A stretch of 64,000 nucleotides of DNA from JAIBJN01 sp963842305 (lineage in GTDB: Bacteria > Actinomycetota > Thermoleophilia > Gaiellales > Gaiellaceae): assembly GCA_963842305.1 (NCBI GenBank), contig CAWJFW010000003.1, positions 186,001-250,000 on the forward strand. Reading direction: 5' to 3'. Both the position numbers and the translations under genes were made by a program. The notes under the pieces were generated by a model. It was not told the origin of the DNA. It ran no database searches and saw only the letters and a list, made by a program, of their open reading frames with translations. Shown here one piece after another: positions 23,416-31,128 of this stretch. Numbering within the stretch: the stretch's first letter is position 1; the number at the start of each line of letters is the position of its first letter.

Positions 23416-25494
23416 TTGACTGATCCCAAGCACGCCGTCCTCTTCGAGCCGCTTCAGATCGGCCCGAAGACGCTCCGGAACCGCTTCTACCAGGTTCCCC
23501 ATTGCACGGGGTTCGGCGTTCAGAAGCCCGGAGGGCAGGCCCGTCACCGCTCGATGAAGGCCGAGGGCGGATGGGCCGCCGTAAACACCGAGTACTGCGC
23601 CGTCAGCCCTGACTCGGACGAGACGCCGTTCATCTCGGCGCGCCTCTGGGACGACGGCGACCTGGCCGCGCTCGCGCTCATGTGCGACGAGGTGCACGAG
23701 CACGGGGCGCTCGCGGGAGTCGAGCTGCACCACTCGGGAGCGCATTGCCCGCGGCGTGAGTACCGGCTGCCAGCGATCGCTCCCTCCCAGCTGGCGAGCG
23801 ACTACCTGCTCGTGACCCCGAAGGCGATGGAGCGGGACGACATCCGCCGCGTGCAGGAGGACTGGGCGGCCGCGGCGCGGCGGGCCCGCGAGGCCGGCTT
23901 CGACATCGTCTACGTCTACGGGGCGCACAGCTATCTGCCCATGCAGTTCCTGTCGCCGTTCTACAACCGGCGCACGGACTCCTACGGCGGCTCGCTCGCG
24001 AACCGGGCCCGCTTCTGGCTCGAGCTCCTCGAACTGACCCGCGAGGCCGTCGACGGCGAGTGCACCGTGGCGACGCGGATCTCCGTCGCTGCGCTGAGCC
24101 CGTACGGCGTCGACCTGGACGAGGGCCTGGAGTTCGTGAGGCTCGCCGACCACCTCGTCGACCTCTGGGACGTCGCCATCGGCTCGGCGACCGAGTGGTC
24201 GAAGGACTCCGGCGCCTCGCGCTTCTTCAAGCAGGGCTGGCAGCTCGAGTGGACGAAGCACGTGCGCGAGGCGACCGCCAAACCGATCGTGGGCGTCTCG
24301 CGCATGACCGACCCCGACCGGATGGCGGAGATCGTCTCGAGCGGCGCGTGGGACGTGATCGGCGCCGCACGGCCGTCGATCGCCGACCCGTTCCTCCCTC
24401 GCAAGGTCGAGGAAGGCCGCCTCGACGAGATCCGGGAGTGCATCGGCTGCAACATCTGCATCCCGAAGTCGGATCCCGGCGGCAACATCGGCTGCACCCA
24501 GAACGCGACGGCGGGCGAGGAGTTTCGACGCGGCTGGCATCCGGAGCGATTCGAGCCGGCCGACAACCGCGACCGCGACGTACTCGTCGTCGGTGCGGGG
24601 CCGGCCGGTATGGAGTGCGCGATCGTGCTCGGCAAGCGCGGCTTTCGGCGCGTGCACCTCGTCGACGCGACCGACGACATCGGCGGGATCATGCGCTGGA
24701 TCCCGCAGCTGCCCGGACGCGGCGAGTGGGCCCGTGTCCTCAACTGGCGCCGCATCCAGCTCGACAAGCTCGGAAACGTGGAAACCCTCACCGGCCTCCG
24801 CCTCGACGCGGACGGCGTGCGCGAGTACGGCGCCGAGCTCGTCGTGCTCGCGACGGGTTCCTTCTGGTCGCCGGTCGGCCTGAACCGCGAGACCCACGAC
24901 CCGATCGCGGGCGCTGACGCCTCGCTGGCGCACGTCCTCACGCCCGAGCAGATCATGGTGGAGGGCAAGTCGCCCCCGGGCGAGCGCGTCGTCGTCTACG
25001 ACTCGGACGGCTACTTCATGGGGCCCGACCTCGCCGAGAAGCTCGCGGTCGAGGGGCATCGAGTCGACCTCGTGACCTCCCTGGAGGACATCGCGCCCTT
25101 CGCCGAGGAGACGCTCGAGCAGGTCTTCCTGAAGGAGCGACTCCACGAGGTGGGCGTGCGGATGCACCGCGGCGCCACCCTCGACCTGGTCGAGCCCGGC
25201 CGTGTCTCCGGGGTCGGGGAGTTCGGCGAGCCGTTCGAGCTCGAGGCGGATGCGGTCGTGCTGGTGACGCAGCGGCTTTCTGACGACGCGCTCTACCACG
25301 AGCTCAGAGGGGACGAGGAGCGCCTGGAGGCCGAAGGGATCGAGGCCGTCTACCGGATCGGCGACTGTGTCGCGCCGCAGCTGATCGCCGACGCGATCTT
25401 CGACGGGCACCGGCTCGCCAGGGAGATCGACAGCGAGAGCCCGGCGGTCCCGCTGCCCTTCGTCCGCGAGCGGCCGGTGAGCGCGCTTGCCTGA
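23416..25494 (+). CDS. Trimethylamine dehydrogenase/DgcA-like FMN/[4Fe-4S] oxidoreductase (paralogue B)
   Basis: A 692-residue paralogue of the gene at 11615-13708, on the other strand and about 10 kb away. The same motifs are present: VPHCTG with the FMN-linking cysteine, YGAHSY, EWSKDSG, CIGCNIC plus GCTQNATAG for the [4Fe-4S] cluster, and VLVVGAGPAGMECA for the nucleotide fold. Of the trimethylamine-binding residues, Tyr60 and Trp264 are kept, but Trp105 is His and Trp355 is Ser. The start is TTG 23416, with GGAGGG 5 nt upstream and an N-terminus (TDPKHAVLFEP) matching paralogue A. Its place after a Rieske oxygenase suggests demethylation of dimethylglycine or a similar tertiary amine (inference). 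Confidence 0.9.
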   Translation: MTDPKHAVLFEPLQIGPKTLRNRFYQVPHCTGFGVQKPGGQARHRSMKAEGGWAAVNTEYCAVSPDSDETPFISARLWDDGDLAALALMCDEVHEHGALAGVELHHSGAHCPRREYRLPAIAPSQLASDYLLVTPKAMERDDIRRVQEDWAAAARRAREAGFDIVYVYGAHSYLPMQFLSPFYNRRTDSYGGSLANRARFWLELLELTREAVDGECTVATRISVAALSPYGVDLDEGLEFVRLADHLVDLWDVAIGSATEWSKDSGASRFFKQGWQLEWTKHVREATAKPIVGVSRMTDPDRMAEIVSSGAWDVIGAARPSIADPFLPRKVEEGRLDEIRECIGCNICIPKSDPGGNIGCTQNATAGEEFRRGWHPERFEPADNRDRDVLVVGAGPAGMECAIVLGKRGFRRVHLVDATDDIGGIMRWIPQLPGRGEWARVLNWRRIQLDKLGNVETLTGLRLDADGVREYGAELVVLATGSFWSPVGLNRETHDPIAGADASLAHVLTPEQIMVEGKSPPGERVVVYDSDGYFMGPDLAEKLAVEGHRVDLVTSLEDIAPFAEETLEQVFLKERLHEVGVRMHRGATLDLVEPGRVSGVGEFGEPFELEADAVVLVTQRLSDDALYHELRGDEERLEAEGIEAVYRIGDCVAPQLIADAIFDGHRLAREIDSESPAVPLPFVRERPVSALA

Positions 25495-26263
25495 GAAGCT
25501 CCTGGACATCCGCCGCCAGGACGCTGTCTGCATCCTCACGTTCCAGCGCGAGGAGAAGCTGAACGCGATCTCGACCGCCGTGGAGCAGGCGATGCTCGAC
25601 GCGCTTGCCTCGGCCGACGTCCGGGAGAGCCGCTGCGTCGTCTTCGCCGGCGGCGAGCGGGCGTTCTCGGCAGGCGCCGATCTGCTCGAGGAGCGCGAGG
25701 AGACCCCGGATGGGATCGACGCGTACTACCGCGACACCGGCGACGTCTACGAGCGGATCGCGGCGCTACCGCAGCCGACGTTCTCCGCGATCGAGGGCTG
25801 GTGCCTCGGCGCCGGCTTCGAGCTGGCGCTCGCCACCGACTTCCGGCTTGCGTGCGAGACCGCCACGTTCGGCCTCCCCGAGGTCGAGCTCGGCATCGTC
25901 CCGAGCTCGGGCGGGACGTACCGGCTCGTGCGCGCCGTCGGGCCGGCGCTGGCGAAGGAGCTCCTGATCCTGCGAAAGCGCATCGACGCCTCGGAGGCCT
26001 ACCGCCTCGGCATCCTCACCGAGGTCACGAGCGAAGGCGAGGCGCTGACGCGCACCCTCGAGCTCGCCCACCAGGTCGCCGAGCTTCCGCCCCTGGCCGT
26101 CGCCGCTGCGAAGCAGGCGGCGAACGCGATCGCCGAGTCGAGCCGCGAGGCGGGGATCATGCTGGAGCGCCTCGCGTACGCCGCCCTGGCTCAGACCGAC
26201 GAGGCGCGGGCAGCCGGAGAGGCGTTCGGCGCTCGCAAGAAGGCGAAGGAGCAGGCCGACTAG
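25487..26263 (+). CDS. Enoyl-CoA hydratase/isomerase family protein
   Basis: A 258-residue crotonase-fold protein. The oxyanion-hole motifs are FAGGERAFSAGADLLE (about residue 60) and AIEGWCLGAGFELALATDFRLA (about residue 100). Glutamates near VELGIVPSSGGTYRL match the catalytic region of hydratases. The C-terminal helices are complete. The TTG start at 25487 overlaps the flavoprotein stop by 8 bp, so it belongs to the same operon. Its stop codon overlaps that of the convergent MOSC gene (shared bases 26260-26263). A role in degrading the carbon chain left after amine removal, carnitine-like, is possible but unproven. Confidence 0.85.
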   Translation: MPEKLLDIRRQDAVCILTFQREEKLNAISTAVEQAMLDALASADVRESRCVVFAGGERAFSAGADLLEEREETPDGIDAYYRDTGDVYERIAALPQPTFSAIEGWCLGAGFELALATDFRLACETATFGLPEVELGIVPSSGGTYRLVRAVGPALAKELLILRKRIDASEAYRLGILTEVTSEGEALTRTLELAHQVAELPPLAVAAAKQAANAIAESSREAGIMLERLAYAALAQTDEARAAGEAFGARKKAKEQAD

Positions 26264-27027
26264 CCGGGCTCGACCTCGACAGCATCGCCGACACGGACGT
26301 GTCCTGGTCGGACGACGTGCGCGTACACCCCAAAGTCGATCTTCTTCCCATCCCGCTTGCCGCGGTACGCGGCAATCTCGCGGAGGGTGTCGAAGTCGCG
26401 CTTCCCGGTGCTCGGGTCACGGGTCGTCGTCGCGCAGCGGGCGACTGGCCCGCCGAGCTCGACGACGGCCTCTCCGAGCCGCGCTCGCCGGCCCCTCCAG
26501 GTGTCCTCCTCGTGCGGGGCACACCCCTCGATCTCGAGCAGCATGCGGAACCGGCGGCCGTCCAAGGGAGCGACTCCGGCTCGGCAGGCGAGCTCGGCGA
26601 TCGACTCGGAGGAGACCAGCGTCAGCGGCTCGATGTCGACGCCGCCCGCAGGCACGTCGGCCTTCACGAGCCGCACGTTCTTGCCGGCGAACCCGGAGAG
26701 CGCGTCGGACCAGGGCCCCTCGACGGTCCTCCCTTCGACCCGATGGCCCCAGAAGTCCGTCACCACGGGCTCGGAGAGGGCGACGTCGCCGTCGACGACC
26801 CTGCCGTCCGGAAACGTCAGCGTGAGACGGTCCGCGCCAGGATCCCAGTCGGCGTGGACGAGCGCGAGCGGACCGAAGTGGACGCCGGCAAGCAGGCGTC
26901 CGTCCTCCCGGATCAGGTAGAAGCGCCGGTCGACCGCCACCCCGAACGGCTCGAGCAGGACCTCCAGCGGATGGTGCAGTTGCAGGCTCTTGACGGGAGT
27001 CGTGGAGAGACGGACGACGGTCGGCAC
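26260..27027 (-). CDS. MOSC-domain protein
   Basis: A 255-residue protein with an N-terminal beta-barrel (VVRLSTTPVKSLQLHHPLEV) and a C-terminal MOSC domain, as in mitochondrial mARC and bacterial YcbX. The fragments GRRFRMLLEIEGCAPHEEDTW and PVARCATTTRDPSTGKRDF carry the conserved cysteine regions, the second (ARCATTTRDP) being the likely molybdenum-ligand cysteine. Such proteins bind the molybdenum cofactor and reduce N-hydroxylated compounds or move sulphur. GTG 27027 follows the SDR stop by 2 bp. Function is inferred from the family only. Confidence 0.8.
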   Translation of the reverse strand: MPTVVRLSTTPVKSLQLHHPLEVLLEPFGVAVDRRFYLIREDGRLLAGVHFGPLALVHADWDPGADRLTLTFPDGRVVDGDVALSEPVVTDFWGHRVEGRTVEGPWSDALSGFAGKNVRLVKADVPAGGVDIEPLTLVSSESIAELACRAGVAPLDGRRFRMLLEIEGCAPHEEDTWRGRRARLGEAVVELGGPVARCATTTRDPSTGKRDFDTLREIAAYRGKRDGKKIDFGVYAHVVRPGHVRVGDAVEVEPG

Positions 27028-27029
27028 GG

Positions 27030-27788
27030 CTACTCCACCCTCGGCGGCGGCTCGGCGTGGCCCCACGCATCTGCGCCGCCGTCGACGACCACCGTCGTCC
27101 CGGTCACGTACGACGCCGCCGGGGAGACGAGAAAGGCAATGACCGCCGCTACCTCTTCCGGCGTTCCGAGCCGGCCGGCGGGAATCGACGACTCCCAGGC
27201 GGCGATCTGATCTGCGCCGTAGCCCTCGAGCCCCTCGGTGAGGATCGTCCCCGGGGCGACGCAGACGGCCCTGATCCCGTAGCGGCTCCACTCGCCCGCA
27301 AGCCCGGCGGTGAGGTTCTCGACGGCAGCGCGGGCGGCCGCGGCGTGCGCGAAACCTGGGATGCCGCGGCGCGGGCTGAAGCCGACGAAGACCACGACGC
27401 CGCTTCGGTTCGGGATCATCGAACGGGTCGCGACCTCCCGCGTCACGTCCCACGTGGCATCGACCGCGAGCCGGTGCACGGCACGCCAACCCTTGAGAGA
27501 GATCTCCTCGGCAGGCGCGATGAACTGGCCACCGGCGTTGTTGACCAGGGCGTCGATGCGCCCGAAGCGCTCGAGCGCAGCGTCGACGAGGGCAACGACC
27601 TGCTCGGGCTCGCGGACGTCGGTGGGAATCGCGAGACACTCGCCGCCGAGCTCCTCGACCGACCCCTGGGCATCCGCAAGCGGTTCGGGCCTCCGGCCAC
27701 AGAGGACGAGCGAGGCGCCGGCCCGCGCGAGCTCGAGGGCGGTGGCGCGGCCGATGCCCGTCCCGCCGCCGGTGACGAGCGCGATCAC
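27030..27788 (-). CDS. SDR-family oxidoreductase with altered active site
   Basis: A 252-residue short-chain dehydrogenase/reductase. The NAD(P)-binding motif TGGGTGIG is at the N-terminus, with LVNNAGG at about residue 85 and APGTILTEG after the active site. The usual Tyr-x3-Lys is replaced: the region reads GFAHAAAARAAVENL, giving Ala in place of Tyr and Arg in place of Lys. The protein is close in style to peroxisomal 2-enoyl-CoA reductases and dienoyl-CoA reductases, which also depart from the classical motif. GTG 27788 overlaps the stop of the upstream dehydrogenase gene (GTGA). Likely role: acyl-CoA reduction (inference). Confidence 0.82.
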   Translation of the reverse strand: MIALVTGGGTGIGRATALELARAGASLVLCGRRPEPLADAQGSVEELGGECLAIPTDVREPEQVVALVDAALERFGRIDALVNNAGGQFIAPAEEISLKGWRAVHRLAVDATWDVTREVATRSMIPNRSGVVVFVGFSPRRGIPGFAHAAAARAAVENLTAGLAGEWSRYGIRAVCVAPGTILTEGLEGYGADQIAAWESSIPAGRLGTPEEVAAVIAFLVSPAASYVTGTTVVVDGGADAWGHAEPPPRVE

Positions 27789-28738
27789 GGGCGATTCACC
27801 GCTCCGTCCGGCTCGCGGCCTTCCAGCACCGCCCGAACCGAATGCACCGGCCGCGTGACGCAGGCCTCCTCGGCCTCCGCGCTGTACCAAGCCACGTGCG
27901 GCGTCACGATCAGGCGCGGCCAGGCCGGCGCGGGATGCTCGGCCGTGGGCGGCTCCACGGGGATCACGTCGAGCGCCGCTCCGCCGAGCCGCCCGCTCTC
28001 GAGCTCGCGGCGGAGCGCGTCGAGGTCGACGAGCTGCGGCCGTGCCGTGTCCACGAGCACGGCACCGTCGGGCATGGAAGCGAGCTCATCCTCACCGAGC
28101 AGCCGTTCGGTCTCGGGCGTCAGCGCAACGTGGAGCGAGACGGCGTGGCAGGCGGCAAGAAGGTCCGCGAGGAGAGCCGGACGAGCGCCGGCCGCGGCGA
28201 TCTGCTCGTCCGAGAGGGCCGGATCCGTGCCCCAGACCTCGAAACCAAGGGCGTTCGCCCGGTCGGCCAGCGCCCGGCCCGTGCGACCGAGGCCGACGAC
28301 GCCCAGCCTCGTCCCGCCGATCCGGCGCAGCTCGCCGGCCGCCGTCCAGTCCCAGCCACCGGCCCGAACGTCGCGATCGAGCGCGACGACCCCGCGCAGC
28401 AGGGCCAGGACGAGCGCGAGCGCGTGGTCGGCGACCTCCTCGACGCAGTAGTCGGGAACGTTGCAGACCCAGATGCCTCGCCGCTCGGCCTCGTCGACGT
28501 CGAGGTGGTCGAAGCCGACGCTGCAGGTGGCGACCACGCGCAGCGCCGGCAGACGGTCGAGGTCGTCCGCCCGCACCTCGGTCTCGGTGCCGACGAGCAG
28601 GCCGACGACGTCCTCGCCTCCCCACGGCTCCCGGCCCTCGGCAATCGTCACGCCGGTCCCGGCCAGGACCGCGCGCACGCGCTCCGGGTCGTAGACCTGG
28701 TCTCCGACGATGACACGCGTCTCGCCTCCCGAGGGCAC
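27785..28738 (-). CDS. D-2-hydroxyacid dehydrogenase, NAD-binding
   Basis: A 317-residue enzyme of the glycerate/phosphoglycerate dehydrogenase family. The Rossmann motif is GVVGLGRTGRALADRA (about residue 145). The substrate arginine region is VLVDTARPQLVDLDAL, and the catalytic histidine lies in VTPHVAWYS (about residue 285). GTG 28738 is preferred because a TAGTAA box lies 7 nt upstream on the minus strand. The gene overlaps the SDR downstream by 4 bp. It reduces a 2-oxoacid or oxidises a D-2-hydroxyacid; which one is unknown. Confidence 0.84.
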   Translation of the reverse strand: MPSGGETRVIVGDQVYDPERVRAVLAGTGVTIAEGREPWGGEDVVGLLVGTETEVRADDLDRLPALRVVATCSVGFDHLDVDEAERRGIWVCNVPDYCVEEVADHALALVLALLRGVVALDRDVRAGGWDWTAAGELRRIGGTRLGVVGLGRTGRALADRANALGFEVWGTDPALSDEQIAAAGARPALLADLLAACHAVSLHVALTPETERLLGEDELASMPDGAVLVDTARPQLVDLDALRRELESGRLGGAALDVIPVEPPTAEHPAPAWPRLIVTPHVAWYSAEAEEACVTRPVHSVRAVLEGREPDGAVNRP

Positions 28739-28745
28739 GGCCGAG

Positions 28746-28752
28746 TTACTAT
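28746..28752. promoter_or_regulatory. Bidirectional -10 region between divergent genes
   Basis: The minus strand reads TAGTAA (28746-28751), 7 nt before GTG 28738. The plus strand reads TACTAT (28747-28752), 26 nt before GTG 28779. The two candidate -10 boxes overlap. Confidence 0.4.
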
Positions 28753-28778
28753 CACCGCCCGCGGCCCGACGGCAACCC

Positions 28779-29153
28779 GTGCACGAGAAAGAGATCGAGA
28801 TTCGCTGGAACGACCTCGACCCGTTCGAGCACGTCAACCATGCCGTCTACCTGACCTACTTGGAAGAGGCGCGGGACGAATGGCTGGCGCGCGCCACGGG
28901 CGGCGCGATGGACTACGTCGTCGCCCGCGTCGAGATCGACTACCGGCGCGAGCTGACCCTCGAGGACGACCGCGTCACCGCCCGCATCCGCCTGGACTCG
29001 CTGGGGACGTCCAGCATACGGACGCTCGAGGAGCTCGAGGTGCCGTCGGGCGAGACCGCGGCCGACGCGAAGGCGGTGCTGGTGGCCTGCGATGCGCAGC
29101 ATCGCTCACGGCCGCTGACGGAAGCGGAGCGCGGCGCGCTCACAGGTGCGTAG
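28779..29153 (+). CDS. Acyl-CoA thioesterase, 4-hydroxybenzoyl-CoA thioesterase-like hotdog fold
   Basis: A 124-residue single hotdog domain. The active-site strand-helix region is RWNDLDPFEHVNHAVYLTYL, with the aspartate used by 4HBT/YbgC-type thioesterases. The second half (VVARVEIDYRRELTLEDDRV) forms the sheet. It hydrolyses acyl-CoA thioesters. GTG 28779 gives a normal-length protein; the frame is open further upstream without family support. Its TAG stop codon is part of the -10 box of the acyl-CoA dehydrogenase gene that follows. Confidence 0.83.
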   Translation: MHEKEIEIRWNDLDPFEHVNHAVYLTYLEEARDEWLARATGGAMDYVVARVEIDYRRELTLEDDRVTARIRLDSLGTSSIRTLEELEVPSGETAADAKAVLVACDAQHRSRPLTEAERGALTGA

Positions 29154-29156
29154 GAT
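29151..29156 (+). promoter_or_regulatory. -10 box, leaderless promoter built on the upstream TAG stop codon
   Basis: TAGGAT, 7 nt before ATG 29164. The first three bases are the stop codon of the thioesterase gene. Confidence 0.5.
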
Positions 29157-29163
29157 CTCGCGG

Positions 29164-30330
29164 ATGATTCCGACCGTCCCCGAGCTCCCAGAGGAGATCC
29201 GCGAGCTGAAGGCGCGGGTCGCCGAGTTCCTCGAGCGCGAGGTTTATCCGCTCGAGCAGCGCGTCGCCGAGGCGGGCCGGATCGAACCCGAGTGGACGAA
29301 CGAGCTTCGACAGAAATCCTGGGCCGAGGGGTTCGCCATGCTCAACATGCCGGAGGACGCCGGCGGGCGCGGCCTGTCGATGCTCGGCCAGGTGGCGCTC
29401 GAGGAGGAGTCGGGGAAGGCGACGAACGGCCTCGGCTTCACCGTCGTCGATCGGGGCCCCGCCGAGCTCTGGGACATCGCCACGCCCGCCCAGCGGGATG
29501 AGTTCGTCGCACCAATTCTGCGCGGCGACTATCGCGAGGCATGGGCCGTGACCGAGCCGGGCGCCGGCTCCGACGTCCGGAGCCTGGCCGCCGCCGCCGA
29601 GCGGGACGGGGACGAGTGGGTGCTGAACGGCGAGAAGTGGTTCGTGACGAGCGAGGGCGACCCGGGCTTCTACCTCGTGCTCGCGGTCGCCGGAGACGAA
29701 CAGGCGTTGTTCATCGTCGAGCCGTCGCGCCCCGGCCTCGAGATCACGAAGACGCCCGCGTTCTTGCACGACCCCTACCTCGACCACCACCCCGAGATCG
29801 TGCTCACGAACGTCCGGGTGCCCGAGGAGAACCGCATCCCCGAGGGCGGCGGCGAGGGCGCGCGCGAGTGGTTCCTCGTCGAGCGCCTCTTCATTGCGGC
29901 GCGCTGCTGCGGGGCGGCGCAGCGTTCGCTCGAGCTGGCCCGGGCCTACGCGCTCGAGCGAGAGGCGTTCGGGTCGAAGATCGCCGACCACCAAGGCGTC
30001 TCCTTCCAGCTGGCCGACTCGCTCACCGAGCTCCTGGCGGCCAGGCTCCTCACCTACCACGCGGCGCATGCATTCGACGCCGAGCCCGACCGGCGGGTCA
30101 TCCACGGCAAGGTGGCGATGGCGAAGCTCTACGCCTCCGAGGCCGCCGGCCGGATCGTCGACCGCTCGCTCCAGATCCTCGGCGGCCGCGGCTACATGAC
30201 CGAGAACCCCGTGGCGCGCTTCTACCGCGAGGTCCGCGTCGACCGGATCTGGGAGGGCACGAGCGAGATCCAGCGCCTCATCGTCTCCCGCGGCCTTGCG
30301 AAGCGCGGCGTCGAGACGTATCTGCGCTGA
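29164..30330 (+). CDS. Acyl-CoA dehydrogenase
   Basis: A 388-residue flavoprotein that forms the alpha-beta double bond in acyl-CoA. The N-terminal helical domain is followed by the FAD and substrate motifs AWAVTEPGAGSDVRS and GEKWFVTSEGDPGFYLV, and the C-terminal domain has DRSLQILGGRGYMTENPVAR and VDRIWEGTSEIQRLIVSRGLAK. The catalytic base region WEGTSEIQR has the usual acidic position before Gly-Thr. I prefer ATG 29164 over GTG 29146 because of the -10 box 7 nt upstream. It meets the convergent dienoyl-CoA reductase-like SDR after 3 bp. Confidence 0.9.
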   Translation: MIPTVPELPEEIRELKARVAEFLEREVYPLEQRVAEAGRIEPEWTNELRQKSWAEGFAMLNMPEDAGGRGLSMLGQVALEEESGKATNGLGFTVVDRGPAELWDIATPAQRDEFVAPILRGDYREAWAVTEPGAGSDVRSLAAAAERDGDEWVLNGEKWFVTSEGDPGFYLVLAVAGDEQALFIVEPSRPGLEITKTPAFLHDPYLDHHPEIVLTNVRVPEENRIPEGGGEGAREWFLVERLFIAARCCGAAQRSLELARAYALEREAFGSKIADHQGVSFQLADSLTELLAARLLTYHAAHAFDAEPDRRVIHGKVAMAKLYASEAAGRIVDRSLQILGGRGYMTENPVARFYREVRVDRIWEGTSEIQRLIVSRGLAKRGVETYLR

Positions 30331-30333
30331 GCC

Positions 30334-31128
30334 CTAGTCGTGCGCCTGCAGGGCGGGCATGTAGCTCTCCTGCTCGAGCCAGTGGCCGCCGTCGATCGTC
30401 AGCGTCTCGCCCGTGATGTAGCCCGCGTACGGCGAGCAGAGCGCGGCCGCCCAGGCCGCCACCTCATGCGGCGTTGCCAGGCGGCCCAACGGAACGGTGG
30501 AGGCGACTCGCGCCCGGTCTTCCTCCGTCGGCCAGAGCGCGGCGCCGGCGCCTTCCGTGTCGGTCGGGCCGGGACAGATGCAGTTGGCCCGGATCCCGTG
30601 CGAGGCCCATTCGACCGCCAGCGTCCGCGTCATCGCCACGAGCCCGGCCTTGGCGGCCGCAGAGTGGATCGTGCCCGGACCGCCCGTCCAGGCGTAGCTC
30701 GCGATCACGCTCAGAATCGCGCCGCCGTCACCCTGCTCGATCATCCGCCTCCCAGCGGCGCGCGAGCACAGGAATCCGCCATCGAGGACGATCGCAACGA
30801 CTGCGCGCCAGCCGTTCGGCGACAGGTCCTCGGCCTTGACGACGAAGTTTCCGGCGGCGTTGTTGACGAGGATGTCGACGCGGCCGAACTTCCCGATGGT
30901 GGCCGCGATGAGGGCGTCCACGGCGTCGGGATCGCGGACGTCGGTGGGCGCGGCCAGCCCGTTCCCCCCGAGAAGCGCGACGGTCTCCTCGAGCGGCTCG
31001 GGTCGCCTTCCAGCCACCACTACGGAGGCGCCCAGGCGGCCGAGCTCGAGCGCGATCGCGCGCCCGAGGCCGCTCCCGCCCCCGGTCACGACGGCGACCT
31101 TGCCGTCGAATGTCCCCTCAGCGAGCAT
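30334..31128 (-). CDS. SDR-family oxidoreductase, 2,4-dienoyl-CoA reductase-like
   Basis: A 264-residue SDR. Motifs: TGGGSGLG for cofactor binding (about residue 15), LVNNAAGNF (about residue 90), and PGPTDTEGAGAAL after the active site. The region GTIHSAAAKAGLVAM keeps the lysine but has Ser in the tyrosine position, the arrangement of mitochondrial 2,4-dienoyl-CoA reductases (SxxxK). Together with the neighbouring dehydrogenases it points to breakdown of unsaturated acyl-CoAs. Its ATG 31128 lies inside the 3' end of the synthetase gene (11-bp overlap), so the two are coupled. Confidence 0.84.
   Translation of the reverse strand: MLAEGTFDGKVAVVTGGGSGLGRAIALELGRLGASVVVAGRRPEPLEETVALLGGNGLAAPTDVRDPDAVDALIAATIGKFGRVDILVNNAAGNFVVKAEDLSPNGWRAVVAIVLDGGFLCSRAAGRRMIEQGDGGAILSVIASYAWTGGPGTIHSAAAKAGLVAMTRTLAVEWASHGIRANCICPGPTDTEGAGAALWPTEEDRARVASTVPLGRLATPHEVAAWAAALCSPYAGYITGETLTIDGGHWLEQESYMPALQAHD

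Noticed and set aside
23320..25539. A 739-codon minus-strand open frame
   Set aside because: Antisense to the TMADH-like paralogue B, which has full family motifs.
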